Assembly: GCF_014170335.1 (NCBI RefSeq)
Contig: NZ_LZZS01000006.1
Span: forward strand, 62,001-126,000
Direction: 5' to 3'
From: Achromobacter sp. UMC46
GTDB taxonomy: Bacteria; Pseudomonadota; Gammaproteobacteria; Burkholderiales; Burkholderiaceae_B
Length of the DNA stretch: 64,000 bases
Notes under the pieces: model-generated
The model's database searches: none
What the model was told of the DNA's origin: nothing
What the model saw: only the letters and a program-made list of their open reading frames with translations
In this document: one piece after another, positions 26,643 through 34,632 of the stretch
Numbering within the stretch: the stretch's first letter is position 1
Layout: the number at the start of each line of letters is the position of its first letter
Made by a program: the position numbers and the translations under genes

Positions 26643-27965
26643 TCACGCCGGATCGTAGTGCGCCAGCAAGCGGGCGATCGCGTCGCGCAAGGCCCGCTTG
26701 ATCATGCGTGCTTCGGCGTCATCGTTTTCAGGCCTGGCATCGCGCACATGGCGTTCGCGCACCGGGGCGGTCAGATGCGCCACGCGCAATGCGATCGTCC
26801 CGCCCGCGACGGGCTGCGTGGCGCTGATGCTCACGTATTCCGAATGATCGATCTGCCGCACCAGCTCGCGCGCGCCCTCCGGGCTTTCGGAATACCGGGC
26901 ATGGTTCGCTGAACCAGGCCCAAGGCGCACCGACAACTGCGCCGGCCCCGCCGTGCGCAACAAGGCCGACAAGCGATCCATGGCGCGTTCGAGTTCACCA
27001 GGATAGCCGCTGTATGCGCCATCGACCTCCCCGCGCGGCCGCAGCAACGCCTGCGCGTCGGCAAGGTCCGCAAGATGCGGGGCCAGCCGGGCGGCACCGC
27101 GCGCATCGCGCCGCAACCAGCGCGGCGCCACGATGTCCTCGATCCCATGCGTAGGCGGATGGAACCGATAGCTGCGGCCGTGGCGCGACATGACGCGGCT
27201 GCGATTGGGATCGGCGTCGTCGGTGGCAAGCAGGTCGACATGCGGCGCGTCGGTGCAGTACACGTCATTGCCCGCGGCGATCACGCATCCGGCGCGCAAG
27301 CCGCCGCGCACCAGCACCTGGCAACGGTAGTGCCGGCACAACATCGCCGTGGCGTCCAGGCCCTCGGTGAATGCGTGCCGGCCTGCGGGCAACATCAACA
27401 GGCCGATCCGCGCCGGACCCAGCACGGCAAGCATCGTGCCGGATTCAGGATCGGCCTCCAGTGCGCCGGTCTCGCCATTCGTGCCCGTATCGCTCGTATG
27501 CCTGTCCGCGGCTACGCCCACCCGCAGCGTATCGGCGGCCAGGCCCGCTGTGAATACCCAGCCCGCCACCCGCAGCTCCGGGTGACCGGGCAGTTGCGCC
27601 GGCAGCGCCAACGCCTTTGCCCTCACCGGATCATCCGCCACCAGAAACACCCATTGCTGCCCTTCGGTGCCGGGCAGCCGCGCCGCCGCGTCCTCATCCA
27701 GCAACGCGTAATACGCGCCATTGTCGGTATCGCGGATCCGTCCCAGCAGAGCCTGGGCGTGCGCCAGGTTCAACACCCGCAGCGTCAGGCCCTGCCACGC
27801 CACGCTGGCCACAGCGGGCGCCAGCCTGGCGCGTTCCGTCCAAGCCTGCTGCCCGGCCGCCTGGGTATCAAGCGCGGCGCGCTGTTCGCCGGCCTGCTCC
27901 AGCCGCTGCGCACGCTGCTGGTCGCGCCAGCGTTTGCGCGGATCGCCGTCGCCAGGGCCGCTCAC
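26643..27965 (-). CDS. Conserved hypothetical protein (440 aa)
   Basis: Not recognised. No signal peptide; the N-terminus is a charged segment RKRWRDQQRAQRLEQAGEQRAALD that may form a coiled coil. The remainder is mixed alpha/beta with a possible sensor- or nuclease-like central region (LLDEDAAARLPGTEGQQWVFLVADDPVRA, CQVLVRGGLRAGCVIAAGNDVYC). Its ATG overlaps the TGA of the upstream lipoprotein gene by four bases, so the two are translationally coupled and should work together. Composition matches the neighbours, with no sign of recent transfer. Confidence 0.7.
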   Translation of the reverse strand: MSGPGDGDPRKRWRDQQRAQRLEQAGEQRAALDTQAAGQQAWTERARLAPAVASVAWQGLTLRVLNLAHAQALLGRIRDTDNGAYYALLDEDAAARLPGTEGQQWVFLVADDPVRAKALALPAQLPGHPELRVAGWVFTAGLAADTLRVGVAADRHTSDTGTNGETGALEADPESGTMLAVLGPARIGLLMLPAGRHAFTEGLDATAMLCRHYRCQVLVRGGLRAGCVIAAGNDVYCTDAPHVDLLATDDADPNRSRVMSRHGRSYRFHPPTHGIEDIVAPRWLRRDARGAARLAPHLADLADAQALLRPRGEVDGAYSGYPGELERAMDRLSALLRTAGPAQLSVRLGPGSANHARYSESPEGARELVRQIDHSEYVSISATQPVAGGTIALRVAHLTAPVRERHVRDARPENDDAEARMIKRALRDAIARLLAHYDPA

Positions 27966-29011
27966 TTGCCCTTGCGCATCGACACAGGAACGCCCCAGAC
28001 CGGATCTTCCATGCCCTGCTTGCCCAGCGTCGTGATCTGCATCGGTTCCAGCTTGGACAGCAACTGCTGGTGTTCCGCGCTGACGTTCTTACGCTGCGCA
28101 ATGAGCTTCTTCGAAAACTCCATGGGCGCCGGCCGGGTATAGACCGTCAAGTCTTCGAGCGGGCATTCGATCATCTTGGGATCGACCGCGCGGCAAGCCG
28201 ACTGCTTGTACTGGTAAGCGGGCGTCTTCAAGTGCATGCGCTGGCTCAGCACCAGCTGGCCGCTTTTGAGCGTGAAGCTTGCCAGCGCCTGCTTGGGCGG
28301 AATGCGCGACTGCACCTTGATCGCGGGGATGTCGCGATACTTCGTATCTTCGCGGTAGCCCGCCGCCGAGGTCTGCGTGGTGTCGCTGTATTGCTGCTCG
28401 CCCCAGCTCACGCAGGCGCCCGAGGCCGCGTGCACGGCGGTGCAGACCGTGCGCGTCTTGGTCTGCGTGCCATAGCTGGCATCTTGCCATGTGGTCTGCT
28501 TGTAGAACTCGCGATAGAGTTCGGGCGACAAATAAGACGTGCCGTTAGCGCCACGGCCCGATCCAACCGGGCCTTTCTGCGCGCCCACGCCGTCCAGCAG
28601 CGCATTCAGCTTGTAATCGTCGCCGCCCGTCAGCAGGTACTTGCCAGGCGGCAGGATATGCACCTCGAACGATTTGAACAGATGGGGCATCTTGGTATCG
28701 TTCTGCAGCGAATTGGTCTGGAAGCTGCGGCTGAAGGTCACCTGCGGCGCGGCTTCGTTCATCCAGATCACACGCGTGGTGTACTTCGTCATGGCCAACG
28801 CATCGCCCAGCGTGGGATGGGGCGTCAAGTCGGCCACCAGCACCACGGCCATGTCCGACTTCAGCGCTTCGTCGATCAGGTCCAGCAGCTGCGAATAGCG
28901 CGGATCGTCCCGGGTGCCCTCGTCGCTCGATAGCGAAGGCGACGCGCAGCCCGACAGGGCAATCGAAAGGGCCAGGGCGGACAGGGCAAGTCGCGGTCGC
29001 GGCAAAGTCAT
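27962..29011 (-). CDS. Outer-membrane lipoprotein of unknown function (349 aa)
   Basis: A lipoprotein signal peptide MTLPRPRLALSALALSIALSGC, with LSGC as lipobox and Cys22 as the predicted lipidated residue. The mature part includes DMAVVLVADLTPHPTLGDAL and a Cys-containing central region (TRTVCTAVHAASGACVSWGEQQYS) that could form a disulfide in the periplasm. Residue after the Cys is Ala, so it is probably sorted to the outer membrane. First gene of a two-gene operon with the cytosolic 440-residue protein. Divergent from the isoleucyl-tRNA synthetase paralogue. Family not recognised. Confidence 0.75.
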   Translation of the reverse strand: MTLPRPRLALSALALSIALSGCASPSLSSDEGTRDDPRYSQLLDLIDEALKSDMAVVLVADLTPHPTLGDALAMTKYTTRVIWMNEAAPQVTFSRSFQTNSLQNDTKMPHLFKSFEVHILPPGKYLLTGGDDYKLNALLDGVGAQKGPVGSGRGANGTSYLSPELYREFYKQTTWQDASYGTQTKTRTVCTAVHAASGACVSWGEQQYSDTTQTSAAGYREDTKYRDIPAIKVQSRIPPKQALASFTLKSGQLVLSQRMHLKTPAYQYKQSACRAVDPKMIECPLEDLTVYTRPAPMEFSKKLIAQRKNVSAEHQQLLSKLEPMQITTLGKQGMEDPVWGVPVSMRKGK

Positions 29012-29340
29012 GGATCGGTCCTTAAATGAGGCTGAATCAGATCATTGAGCGCGCATACTACCGAGCCGGTACCGCACCGCAATGCCCGCTTGGAGGCTTG
29101 AAACATGGCGCGACACGCGACTGCGCACACTGCGGCCGGCTACGCGCCACCGCCTGCCCCTCCCTTGGGGCCGAACCATCAGCAATGGTGCGGGTTCCCA
29201 CCACACCCCGCCCGCGCCCGGCCCCGCCGTCCCTGCACTCGCCACCGAAACAGCGGCGAAAACTATTGTTGCGATTGTTTCCGGTCCTGGTGCTGTGATA
29301 GAGTCAATCCACAACGTCAACACGCCATCAGCCCATACCC

Positions 29341-29421
29341 GTGTCCAGATTCCTGTCGATCGTGATTATTCGCTCCTCCGCTGCCATTGGGCGCCGGGGG
29401 CGAATTACGTTGGGCAGCTAA
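29341..29421 (+). CDS. Putative Ile-rich leader peptide of an attenuator
   Basis: A 26-codon frame starting at GTG 29341 and ending at TAA 29419-29421, reading roughly MSRFLSIVIIRSSAAIGRRG then RITLGS. Five codons are Ile (29359, 29365, 29368, 29386, 29404), three of them within a four-codon Ile-Val-Ile-Ile run. It ends 76 bp before an isoleucyl-tRNA synthetase-like gene and just ahead of an intrinsic terminator. The weakness is the start: no ATG is in frame and neither GTG (29341 or 29362) has a clear ribosome site. Confidence 0.55.
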   Translation: MSRFLSIVIIRSSAAIGRRGRITLGS

Positions 29422-29477
29422 GCCCCACCTTCGCACCTCGCCTTCCAAAGGGCAGCGTTCAAAACGCTGCCCTTTTT
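29379..29477 (+). promoter_or_regulatory. Candidate transcription attenuator (four mutually pairing segments)
   Basis: Segment A CGCTGCC (29379-29385, inside the leader frame), B GGGCAGC (29412-29418, overlapping the leader stop), C GGGCAGCG (29450-29457) and D CGCTGCCC (29465-29472) are mutually complementary. C:D is a perfect 8-bp terminator stem with a T run; A:B, B:D and A:C are 6-7-bp alternatives. A ribosome stalled at the Ile-Val-Ile-Ile codons would cover A and leave B free to capture D, preventing termination. A ribosome finishing at the stop would cover B and let C:D form. Confidence 0.6.
29450..29477 (+). terminator. Intrinsic terminator in the leader of the IleRS-like gene
   Basis: Perfect 8-bp stem GGGCAGCG/CGCTGCCC, 7-base loop TTCAAAA, then TTTTT. 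It lies 20 bp before the coding start of the synthetase, where an ordinary end-of-gene terminator makes little sense because no plus-strand gene precedes it. Confidence 0.85.
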
Positions 29478-29497
29478 GCATTTCTGGACTCGAAAAA

Positions 29498-32011
29498 ATG
29501 TACACGCTGAATCTTTTCAAGCATGAATTCCCGCTGACCACCCTGCACGCCGAAAAAAACGAAACTCTGCAACGCTGGTCCAGCCCGCCGGTCGTGGATA
29601 GCCTGCATCGCACGCAAGGCGCCCGCCCGCTCTTCCTGTTGCACGACGGTCCGCCTTACGCCAATGGCGCTTTGCATCTGGGCCACGCCGTCAACAAAGG
29701 CCTGAAGGACTCGGTGGTCAAGTTCAAGCGGCTGCAGGGCTATTTCGCGCCGTATGTCCCCGGCTTCGACTGCCACGGCCTGCCCGTTGAACTGGAGGTC
29801 GAGCGCCTGGGCCACGGCAAGGACGACGCGCCGGCTTTCGTGGCGGCATGCCGGTCCTACGCCCGCTCGCAAGTGGACCTGCAGACCGCCCAATTCCGGG
29901 AACTGGGCGTGGCCGCCGATTGGGACCAGCCCTATCTGACCATGGCCCCCGCCTTCGAGGCCGGCGCGGCGAAGCTGTTCCAGACGCTGCCCGGCGCCGT
30001 CACGCGGCTGCGGCCGGTGCATTGGTGTCCGGCGTGCGCCTCGTCATTGGCGGAAGCCGAGGTCGAGTACAAGACCAAGGCCGGCGACAGCCTGGTCGTG
30101 CTGTTTCCCGTCAAGGGCCAGCAGGACCTGTTCCTGGACGTATGGACCACGACGCCGTATACGCTGCCCGCGAACAAGGCCGTCGCCTACAACCCAGCCC
30201 TGAGCTATGTTGCCGCGGCGGACGGCCTGCGCACGCGGGTGCGCTTGCGCCAGGCGGGCGACGACCATCTGCCCGACTTCGACCTTGCGGGCCTGACGGT
30301 CACCAGCCCCTATACCCGGGATACCGTCCCGGTCGTGCCGGCGGACTTCGTCAGCCGCGCGGGCACGGGGCTGGTGCATATGGCGCCGGCCTTCGGCACG
30401 GACGATTTCCGGGTCTGCGAGCAATACGGCCTGGCGGTCGAGCAGTACCTGGACATGCGTGGGCGCTTTGTCGCGCCGGGCATGGGGGGCATGGATCTGG
30501 CGCAAGCCAGGACCCACGTACTGGAACGTGTCGCACCCCTGGTGGTCTCCTTGTCCACGCTGGAACATGAATACCCTCACTGTTGGCGCCACAAGACGCC
30601 GGTATTTTTCCGCGCGTCGCAAGAGTGGTTCCTGGATTTGGCCGAGACCCGGCAGCGCGCCGTGCGCGCGCTGGAGGATGTGCAATTCGTGCCCGCCTCC
30701 GGCCGCGAACGGCTGACTAGCATGCTGGCCAGCCGCGGGGCCTGGTGCGTATCGCGCAACCGGCTGTGGGGCACGCCCCTGGTGGATCCGGCCAACCCCG
30801 ACGATGTGCGCCTGGCCGCGCGCGTCGCCACGGAAGGCGTTGAAGTTTGGCAAAGCGAAGGTCCGCGCCGCACGCTGGACGTATGGTTCGATAGCGGCGT
30901 GACCCATCAGCTTGTGTTGACGCAGCGCTTCGGCCGCACCGCCGACGTGTATCTGGAAGGCTCCGACCAGCACCGCGGCTGGTTCCAGTCGTCGCTGCTG
31001 ACCTGCGCTGCGACGGGCGGCGGCGCGCCCTACAAGCAGGTCGTCACCCACGGATTCGTGGTGGACGGCGCGGGCCAGAAGTTCTCGAAATCCAGCAAGA
31101 ACTACCAGCCATTGGACCAGATGCTGAAGACGCTGAGCCCGGACGTGCTGCGCTTGTGGACGCTGCAGCAGGACTTCACGCGGGAACTGAAGTTCTCGGG
31201 CGAGGCGCTTGCGCTGACCAAAGAGCGCTTTCGGAAGCTGCGCAACACCATGCGTTTCTGCCTGCAGAACCTGCAGGATTTCGATTGGACGGCGCCACCG
31301 CTGACGCATCCGCTGGACCGGGTCCAGGTGGCCTTGCTGCGCAAGCTGGGCGCCGACGTGTGCCAGGCGTCCGACCGCTATGATTTTGCCGCGGCCGTGT
31401 CCCACCTGCTGCGTTACGCAGAAAGCGCGTCCAGCGAATATTTCCCGGCGGTTAAAGACGCCCTGTATTGCGACCGGCCCGACGCGCCACGCCGGCGGCA
31501 GGTCCAGCATGTGCTGGGCTTGCTGGTGCGCACGCTGGTGCGCCTGCTGACGCCGGTACTGGCCTTCTCTTGCGAAGAAGTCTTCCAGCACCTGAAAGCG
31601 GCGGGCGCGGAACACGCGGACAGCGTGTTGCTGGCCACGCTTGCCGACGTCCACCTTCCCGCCTCCGACGATGACGCCCACAACCTGGCGGCCTACGACG
31701 AAGCGCTTCTGACCAAGGGCGCGCTGCACCGTTGGGTGCAAACTTGCCAGGACGGCCGGGTCAAGGGTGCCCCGCAGGTGGACGTCCGACTATCGCGGAC
31801 GATGGCGCAGAGGCTGGGCGCGTTCGCGGACGTGCTCGGAGCCGCGGATGTGCGTGCGGACGATTCGTTGGCCGAAGGCGAGGCGGCGTGCTTCCGGCCG
31901 ACGGTATGGCGCGCTTGCCCCTGCTGCCGGCGACACGAGCCGTCCGTGCCGGACGAGGCGGGCCTGTGCATGCGCTGCAAGGCGGTCCAGGGCGCGTTCA
32001 GCCATCCGTGA
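29498..32011 (+). CDS. Isoleucyl-tRNA synthetase paralogue (short, class I)
   Basis: An 837-residue class I synthetase, about 100 residues shorter than housekeeping IleS. HIGH-type motif HLGH at 60-63 within DGPPYANGALHLGHAVNKGLKD; VPGFDCHGLPVELEVE; editing-domain blocks TTPYTLPANKAVAYNP and GTGLVHMAPAFGTDDF; WCVSRNRLWGTPL; TLDVWFDSGVTH; YLEGSDQHRGWFQSSLL; and a KMSKS variant KFSKS at 528-532. A C-terminal zinc knuckle has Cys807, 809, 810 and two later Cys. The stretch between WGTPL and DVWFDSG is shortened. It attaches Ile to tRNA-Ile and probably keeps proofreading. Preceded by a putative Ile-responsive attenuator, which suggests a conditional copy, for example one induced when the main enzyme is inhibited. 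Confidence 0.85.
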   Translation: MYTLNLFKHEFPLTTLHAEKNETLQRWSSPPVVDSLHRTQGARPLFLLHDGPPYANGALHLGHAVNKGLKDSVVKFKRLQGYFAPYVPGFDCHGLPVELEVERLGHGKDDAPAFVAACRSYARSQVDLQTAQFRELGVAADWDQPYLTMAPAFEAGAAKLFQTLPGAVTRLRPVHWCPACASSLAEAEVEYKTKAGDSLVVLFPVKGQQDLFLDVWTTTPYTLPANKAVAYNPALSYVAAADGLRTRVRLRQAGDDHLPDFDLAGLTVTSPYTRDTVPVVPADFVSRAGTGLVHMAPAFGTDDFRVCEQYGLAVEQYLDMRGRFVAPGMGGMDLAQARTHVLERVAPLVVSLSTLEHEYPHCWRHKTPVFFRASQEWFLDLAETRQRAVRALEDVQFVPASGRERLTSMLASRGAWCVSRNRLWGTPLVDPANPDDVRLAARVATEGVEVWQSEGPRRTLDVWFDSGVTHQLVLTQRFGRTADVYLEGSDQHRGWFQSSLLTCAATGGGAPYKQVVTHGFVVDGAGQKFSKSSKNYQPLDQMLKTLSPDVLRLWTLQQDFTRELKFSGEALALTKERFRKLRNTMRFCLQNLQDFDWTAPPLTHPLDRVQVALLRKLGADVCQASDRYDFAAAVSHLLRYAESASSEYFPAVKDALYCDRPDAPRRRQVQHVLGLLVRTLVRLLTPVLAFSCEEVFQHLKAAGAEHADSVLLATLADVHLPASDDDAHNLAAYDEALLTKGALHRWVQTCQDGRVKGAPQVDVRLSRTMAQRLGAFADVLGAADVRADDSLAEGEAACFRPTVWRACPCCRRHEPSVPDEAGLCMRCKAVQGAFSHP

Positions 32012-32085
32012 CCCGGCGTGGCGGGATTCATCATCCCGTCATTCCGCATTCCTATGCTTCCCACTTTTTCGGATGGGCGGCAAAA

Positions 32086-32298
32086 ATGGCGCACGGCAAG
32101 CTCGAAGGCGCGCCGGTGCTGCGCAACGCGTCCGACGCCCCTGGCCTGGCGACGCTGGCGGCAGACATGCCGTGGATCATCGGCGCGGGCTCGTGGGACG
32201 GCGCGCGGGCCGACGGATTTTTCGGCAGCATCGGCGAAGTGCGCATCGTGGGCAAAGCGCTCCAGCCTGCGCAGTGGTTGACGGCTCGCAAGGGTTGA
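32086..32298 (+). pseudogene. C-terminal remnant of a LamG/concanavalin-like domain protein
   Basis: About 70 codons (KLEGAPVLRNASDAPGL...WIIGAGSWDGARADGFFGSIGEVRIVGKALQPAQWL) resemble the last strands of a LamG-type jelly-roll, as found at the ends of secreted phosphoesterases. No upstream body exists: the sequence merges with the end of the synthetase gene 75 bp before. It is best read as the tail of a deleted gene. Confidence 0.5.
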
Positions 32299-32350
32299 AC
32301 AGTAACCGGCGGTGCCGCTTGGCGCCGCCGCAAAGGTCCCCGGGGTTGCC

Positions 32351-32381
32351 TTGACTTCCAGCCGACCAACTAGTAGATTGG
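32351..32381 (+). promoter_or_regulatory. tetR promoter with overlapping operator
   Basis: TTGACT (32351-32356) and TAGATT (32374-32379) with a 17-bp spacer form a good sigma-70 promoter. The spacer and -10 contain CCGACCAACTAGT (32362-32374), the same 13-mer found in the palindrome upstream of the next operon. This indicates autorepression by the TetR protein. Confidence 0.65.
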
Positions 32382-32466
32382 CTGCCATACCAGCGCAACG
32401 GCGAGACTTCCGCTGCGCACTGCCGACAGCCGCCAGGCTATTTTTGCCACCCAGGATGGATTCACA

Positions 32467-33054
32467 ATGCGTTTGGAGCTTTCCCCGAGAGCCGTCGAGA
32501 TCGTCGAGCAGACCCGGCTGCTGCTCGCCGCCGGGGGCTATCATGGGTTCAGCTACGCCGATGTCTCCGAACGGGTGCATATCGGCAAACCCAGCATTCA
32601 CCATCATTTCCCAGCCAAGTCGGACCTCGTTCATACCGTGGTCGTCCATCATCGCGAACAGGCCCGCAACGGGTTGGCGGCGCTGGACCAACACTTCCCG
32701 GACCCGTTGGTGCGCTTGACGACCTACACGGATTATTGGGCCAAGTGCCTGCGCGACGGCTCGATGCCCATGTGCATTTGCGCCATGCTGGCCGCCGAAC
32801 TGCCCATGCTTCCCCAAGTGATCGCGGACGAAGTGCGGGCCTATTTCGGCGAACTGACTGCCTGGATCGGATCGGTGCTGGAAAGTGGCGTCGCCGCCGG
32901 GCGGTTCCGGTTGCGCGATGGCGTCCAGGTGGAAGCGCAGGCCTTCATGTCGACCGTGCATGGCGCGATGCTGACCGCGCGGGCATTGGGCGACCCTGAA
33001 GTATTCGCATCAATTTCGCGGGCGGCCATTCGCCAATTGACCGTATCGGATTGA
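32467..33054 (+). CDS. TetR-family transcriptional regulator
   Basis: A 195-residue repressor. The N-terminal HTH is IVEQTRLLLAAGGYHGFSYADVSERVHIGKPSIHHHFPAKSDLVHTVV (residues about 10-58), with the usual helix 3 and HHHF signature. The C-terminal ligand domain contains MCICAMLAAELPMLPQVIADEVRAYF, a TetR_C type shared with regulators of small-molecule stress. It is followed by a strong terminator and then by an operator for the downstream membrane-protein operon, its likely target. Ligand unknown. Confidence 0.92.
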   Translation: MRLELSPRAVEIVEQTRLLLAAGGYHGFSYADVSERVHIGKPSIHHHFPAKSDLVHTVVVHHREQARNGLAALDQHFPDPLVRLTTYTDYWAKCLRDGSMPMCICAMLAAELPMLPQVIADEVRAYFGELTAWIGSVLESGVAAGRFRLRDGVQVEAQAFMSTVHGAMLTARALGDPEVFASISRAAIRQLTVSD

Positions 33055-33066
33055 TCACAGCATGAC

Positions 33067-33097
33067 GCGCACCTTCGGGTGCGCCTTTTATTTTTTT
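33067..33097 (+). terminator. Intrinsic terminator after tetR
   Basis: Perfect 7-bp stem GCGCACC/GGTGCGC closed by the stable TTCG tetraloop, followed by C and TTTTATTTTTTT. It separates tetR from the downstream operon, so that operon must have its own promoter. Confidence 0.9.
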
Positions 33098-33103
33098 CAA
33101 CTA

Positions 33104-33120
33104 CCGACCAACTAGTTGGT
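33104..33120. promoter_or_regulatory. TetR operator upstream of the membrane-protein operon
   Basis: ACCAACTAGTTGGT (33107-33120) is a perfect 14-bp palindrome; CCGACCAACTAGT (33104-33116) is identical to the element in the tetR promoter. A -10-like TTTAAT (33123-33128) directly follows, so a bound repressor would block RNA polymerase. Confidence 0.65.
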
Positions 33121-33150
33121 TGTTTAATGGTTTTCACGGAGCCACCGACC

Positions 33151-33645
33151 ATGCCACATCCTATTTCCACCTTGGGGGCCGCGCATACCCTCATCAGCCT
33201 GGTGCCCGCTATCGTTGGTCTATACAGTTTTGCGCGGTATCGCAGGATCGACAGCAGCACGCAAGCCGGCAAGATCTATCTGGGCGGATTGCTGCTGGCC
33301 GTGATGACGTCGTTCGGGCTGTCCAGCTCCGGCGGGTTCAACGCCGGACACGCGCTGGGCATCCTGGCGCTGCTGTCGGTATCGGGTGCGCTGCTTGTCT
33401 CACGGATGCCGCTGCTGTCCCGGGCGCACCCCTATCTGTCCCAGCTCGGGTTCTCGTTCAGCTTTTTCCTGATGTGGGTCCCCGGGATCGCGGAAACGCT
33501 GACGCGCCTGCCGGTCTCGCACCCGCTTGCGGACGGGCCGCAATCGCCCTTGGTGCGCGGCGCGCTGGCGGCGTGGTTCGGGATTTTCGTGATCGGCGCC
33601 GTGATGCAGCAGTTCTGGATCCGCGCACGCAAGAAGTCGTCATGA
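33151..33645 (+). CDS. Small multi-pass membrane protein
   Basis: A 164-residue protein with about five hydrophobic helices (TLGAAHTLISLVPAIVGLYSF, YLGGLLLAVMTSFGL, HALGILALLSVSGALLV, SFSFFLMWVPGIAETL, AWFGIFVIGAVMQQFW). It resembles uncharacterised DUF2306-like membrane proteins. The ATG at 33151 has GGAG nine bases upstream; an earlier ATG at 33127 lies within the promoter region. A TetR operator precedes it, and its stop overlaps the next start (ATGA). Function unknown. Confidence 0.75.
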   Translation: MPHPISTLGAAHTLISLVPAIVGLYSFARYRRIDSSTQAGKIYLGGLLLAVMTSFGLSSSGGFNAGHALGILALLSVSGALLVSRMPLLSRAHPYLSQLGFSFSFFLMWVPGIAETLTRLPVSHPLADGPQSPLVRGALAAWFGIFVIGAVMQQFWIRARKKSS

Positions 33646-34010
33646 ATCTCCGCGCCATCGAACCGATCAGGGCTGCCCGCATTGACGATGCCCCGGATGG
33701 CTACCGGGCGGAGCGCTTGCGCGCCCAGGCTCAGACCCAGACCCCAGCCGATCGTGTGGCGCGCCCGCAGGCGCCGCCGTTCGCCCATTGCCTGAAGAAC
33801 GCCATCCAGGCATACCACGATCAACTGGCGGCGCTGGACGCGCATTCGCTTGCGACCCATCAAGCCCTGCGGGACGAGCAGACCGCGCAACAGGTACGCG
33901 CCGAAGCGGCCAACGACCTGGGCACGATCCAGGGCCTGCTGCCGCTGCAGCCCTATCGCTTCTCGGTGGGGCTGCCGCTGATCTTGCCGCATCGGACCTC
34001 AGGCAGATAG
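33642..34010 (+). CDS. Hypothetical protein, 122 aa
   Basis: Starts inside the stop of the upstream membrane-protein gene (ATGA overlap), so it is very probably translated with it. Soluble, with a central helix FAHCLKNAIQAYHDQLAALDAHSLATHQALRDEQTAQQVRAEAAND that could be a coiled coil, and a Pro-rich end. No family recognised. Confidence 0.55.
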   Translation: MNLRAIEPIRAARIDDAPDGYRAERLRAQAQTQTPADRVARPQAPPFAHCLKNAIQAYHDQLAALDAHSLATHQALRDEQTAQQVRAEAANDLGTIQGLLPLQPYRFSVGLPLILPHRTSGR

Positions 34011-34107
34011 CCATACCCCATTTGAGGTACGCCGCATTCGCCCATGGGCGCGACGCGCCAAGCTAGACTCAAACGCAGCGGGCTCCTGACCGCGAATGGA
34101 GTTTTCA

Positions 34108-34554
34108 ATGAAAAAGTCCATCTTTCCCTGCGCCGCCCCCCTCCTTTCCCTGTTCTGCTTTTGCGCTGCCGCACAGACGGTCACGCCGCTTAAAGGGCAG
34201 TCTGCCGAACTCACCCAACAAGACATCAGCGCCTGCCAAGCCCAAGCCGGGACGCCAAGCACGGATAGCACGCCGTCCGGCGGACGCGCGCGCGGCGCGG
34301 CGACCGGCGCGGTGGCGGGCGCGGCAGTCGCGGGCGCACGCGGCCGTCAACACGAAGAGATCTCTGACCGCGTAGACGATGACGTCAAGCAAGAGTACCG
34401 GCAAAACCAGGCGAAGGATGCCGCGGTAGCCGGAATGGTGGTGGGCGGCTCCCGGCAACGGCAAGATCGCCGCGAGACGGCGAAGACCAATTCGGCCGTC
34501 TCCTCCGCCTACAGCAGTTGCATGCAGCAGCGCGGGTATCAGATCGCGCCCTGA
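34108..34554 (+). CDS. Exported glycine-zipper-like protein
   Basis: A 148-residue secreted protein with signal peptide (residues 1-22, cut near CAAAQT). A short glycine-zipper GGRARGAATGAVAGAAVAGARG is followed by charged helices and a second AAVAGMVVGGS, and Cys at the N and C parts (ISACQAQ, YSSCMQQRGY) recall small outer-membrane proteins of the YMGG-zipper type. ATG 34108 has GGAG with a seven-base spacer. Monocistronic; role unknown. Confidence 0.75.
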   Translation: MKKSIFPCAAPLLSLFCFCAAAQTVTPLKGQSAELTQQDISACQAQAGTPSTDSTPSGGRARGAATGAVAGAAVAGARGRQHEEISDRVDDDVKQEYRQNQAKDAAVAGMVVGGSRQRQDRRETAKTNSAVSSAYSSCMQQRGYQIAP

Positions 34555-34578
34555 GCGAATCCATGCAAGGCCCATCTT

Positions 34579-34626
34579 GTTTCTGTTATTTCTGTCTTGA
34601 CAGAAATAACAGAAACCTCCTACAGT
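34579..34626 (+). promoter_or_regulatory. GbsR operator/promoter with perfect 18-bp inverted repeat
   Basis: 34579-34596 and 34599-34616 are exact 18-bp reverse complements separated by TT. The repeat contains TTGACA (34597-34602) as -35; TACAGT (34621-34626) is the -10 after 18 bp. Transcription should begin about six or seven bases later, at or beside the ATG at 34633, so the mRNA looks leaderless. The inner 20-mer ATTTCTGTCTTGACAGAAAT recurs with two changes at 35208-35227. Confidence 0.75.
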
Positions 34627-34632
34627 GCCCCC

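Noticed and set aside
29380-29497. T-box riboswitch upstream of the IleRS-like gene
   Set aside because: No T-box consensus (AGGGTGGNACCGCG) or specifier-loop structure was found. The leader-peptide arrangement explains the terminator better, and T-boxes are rare in proteobacteria.
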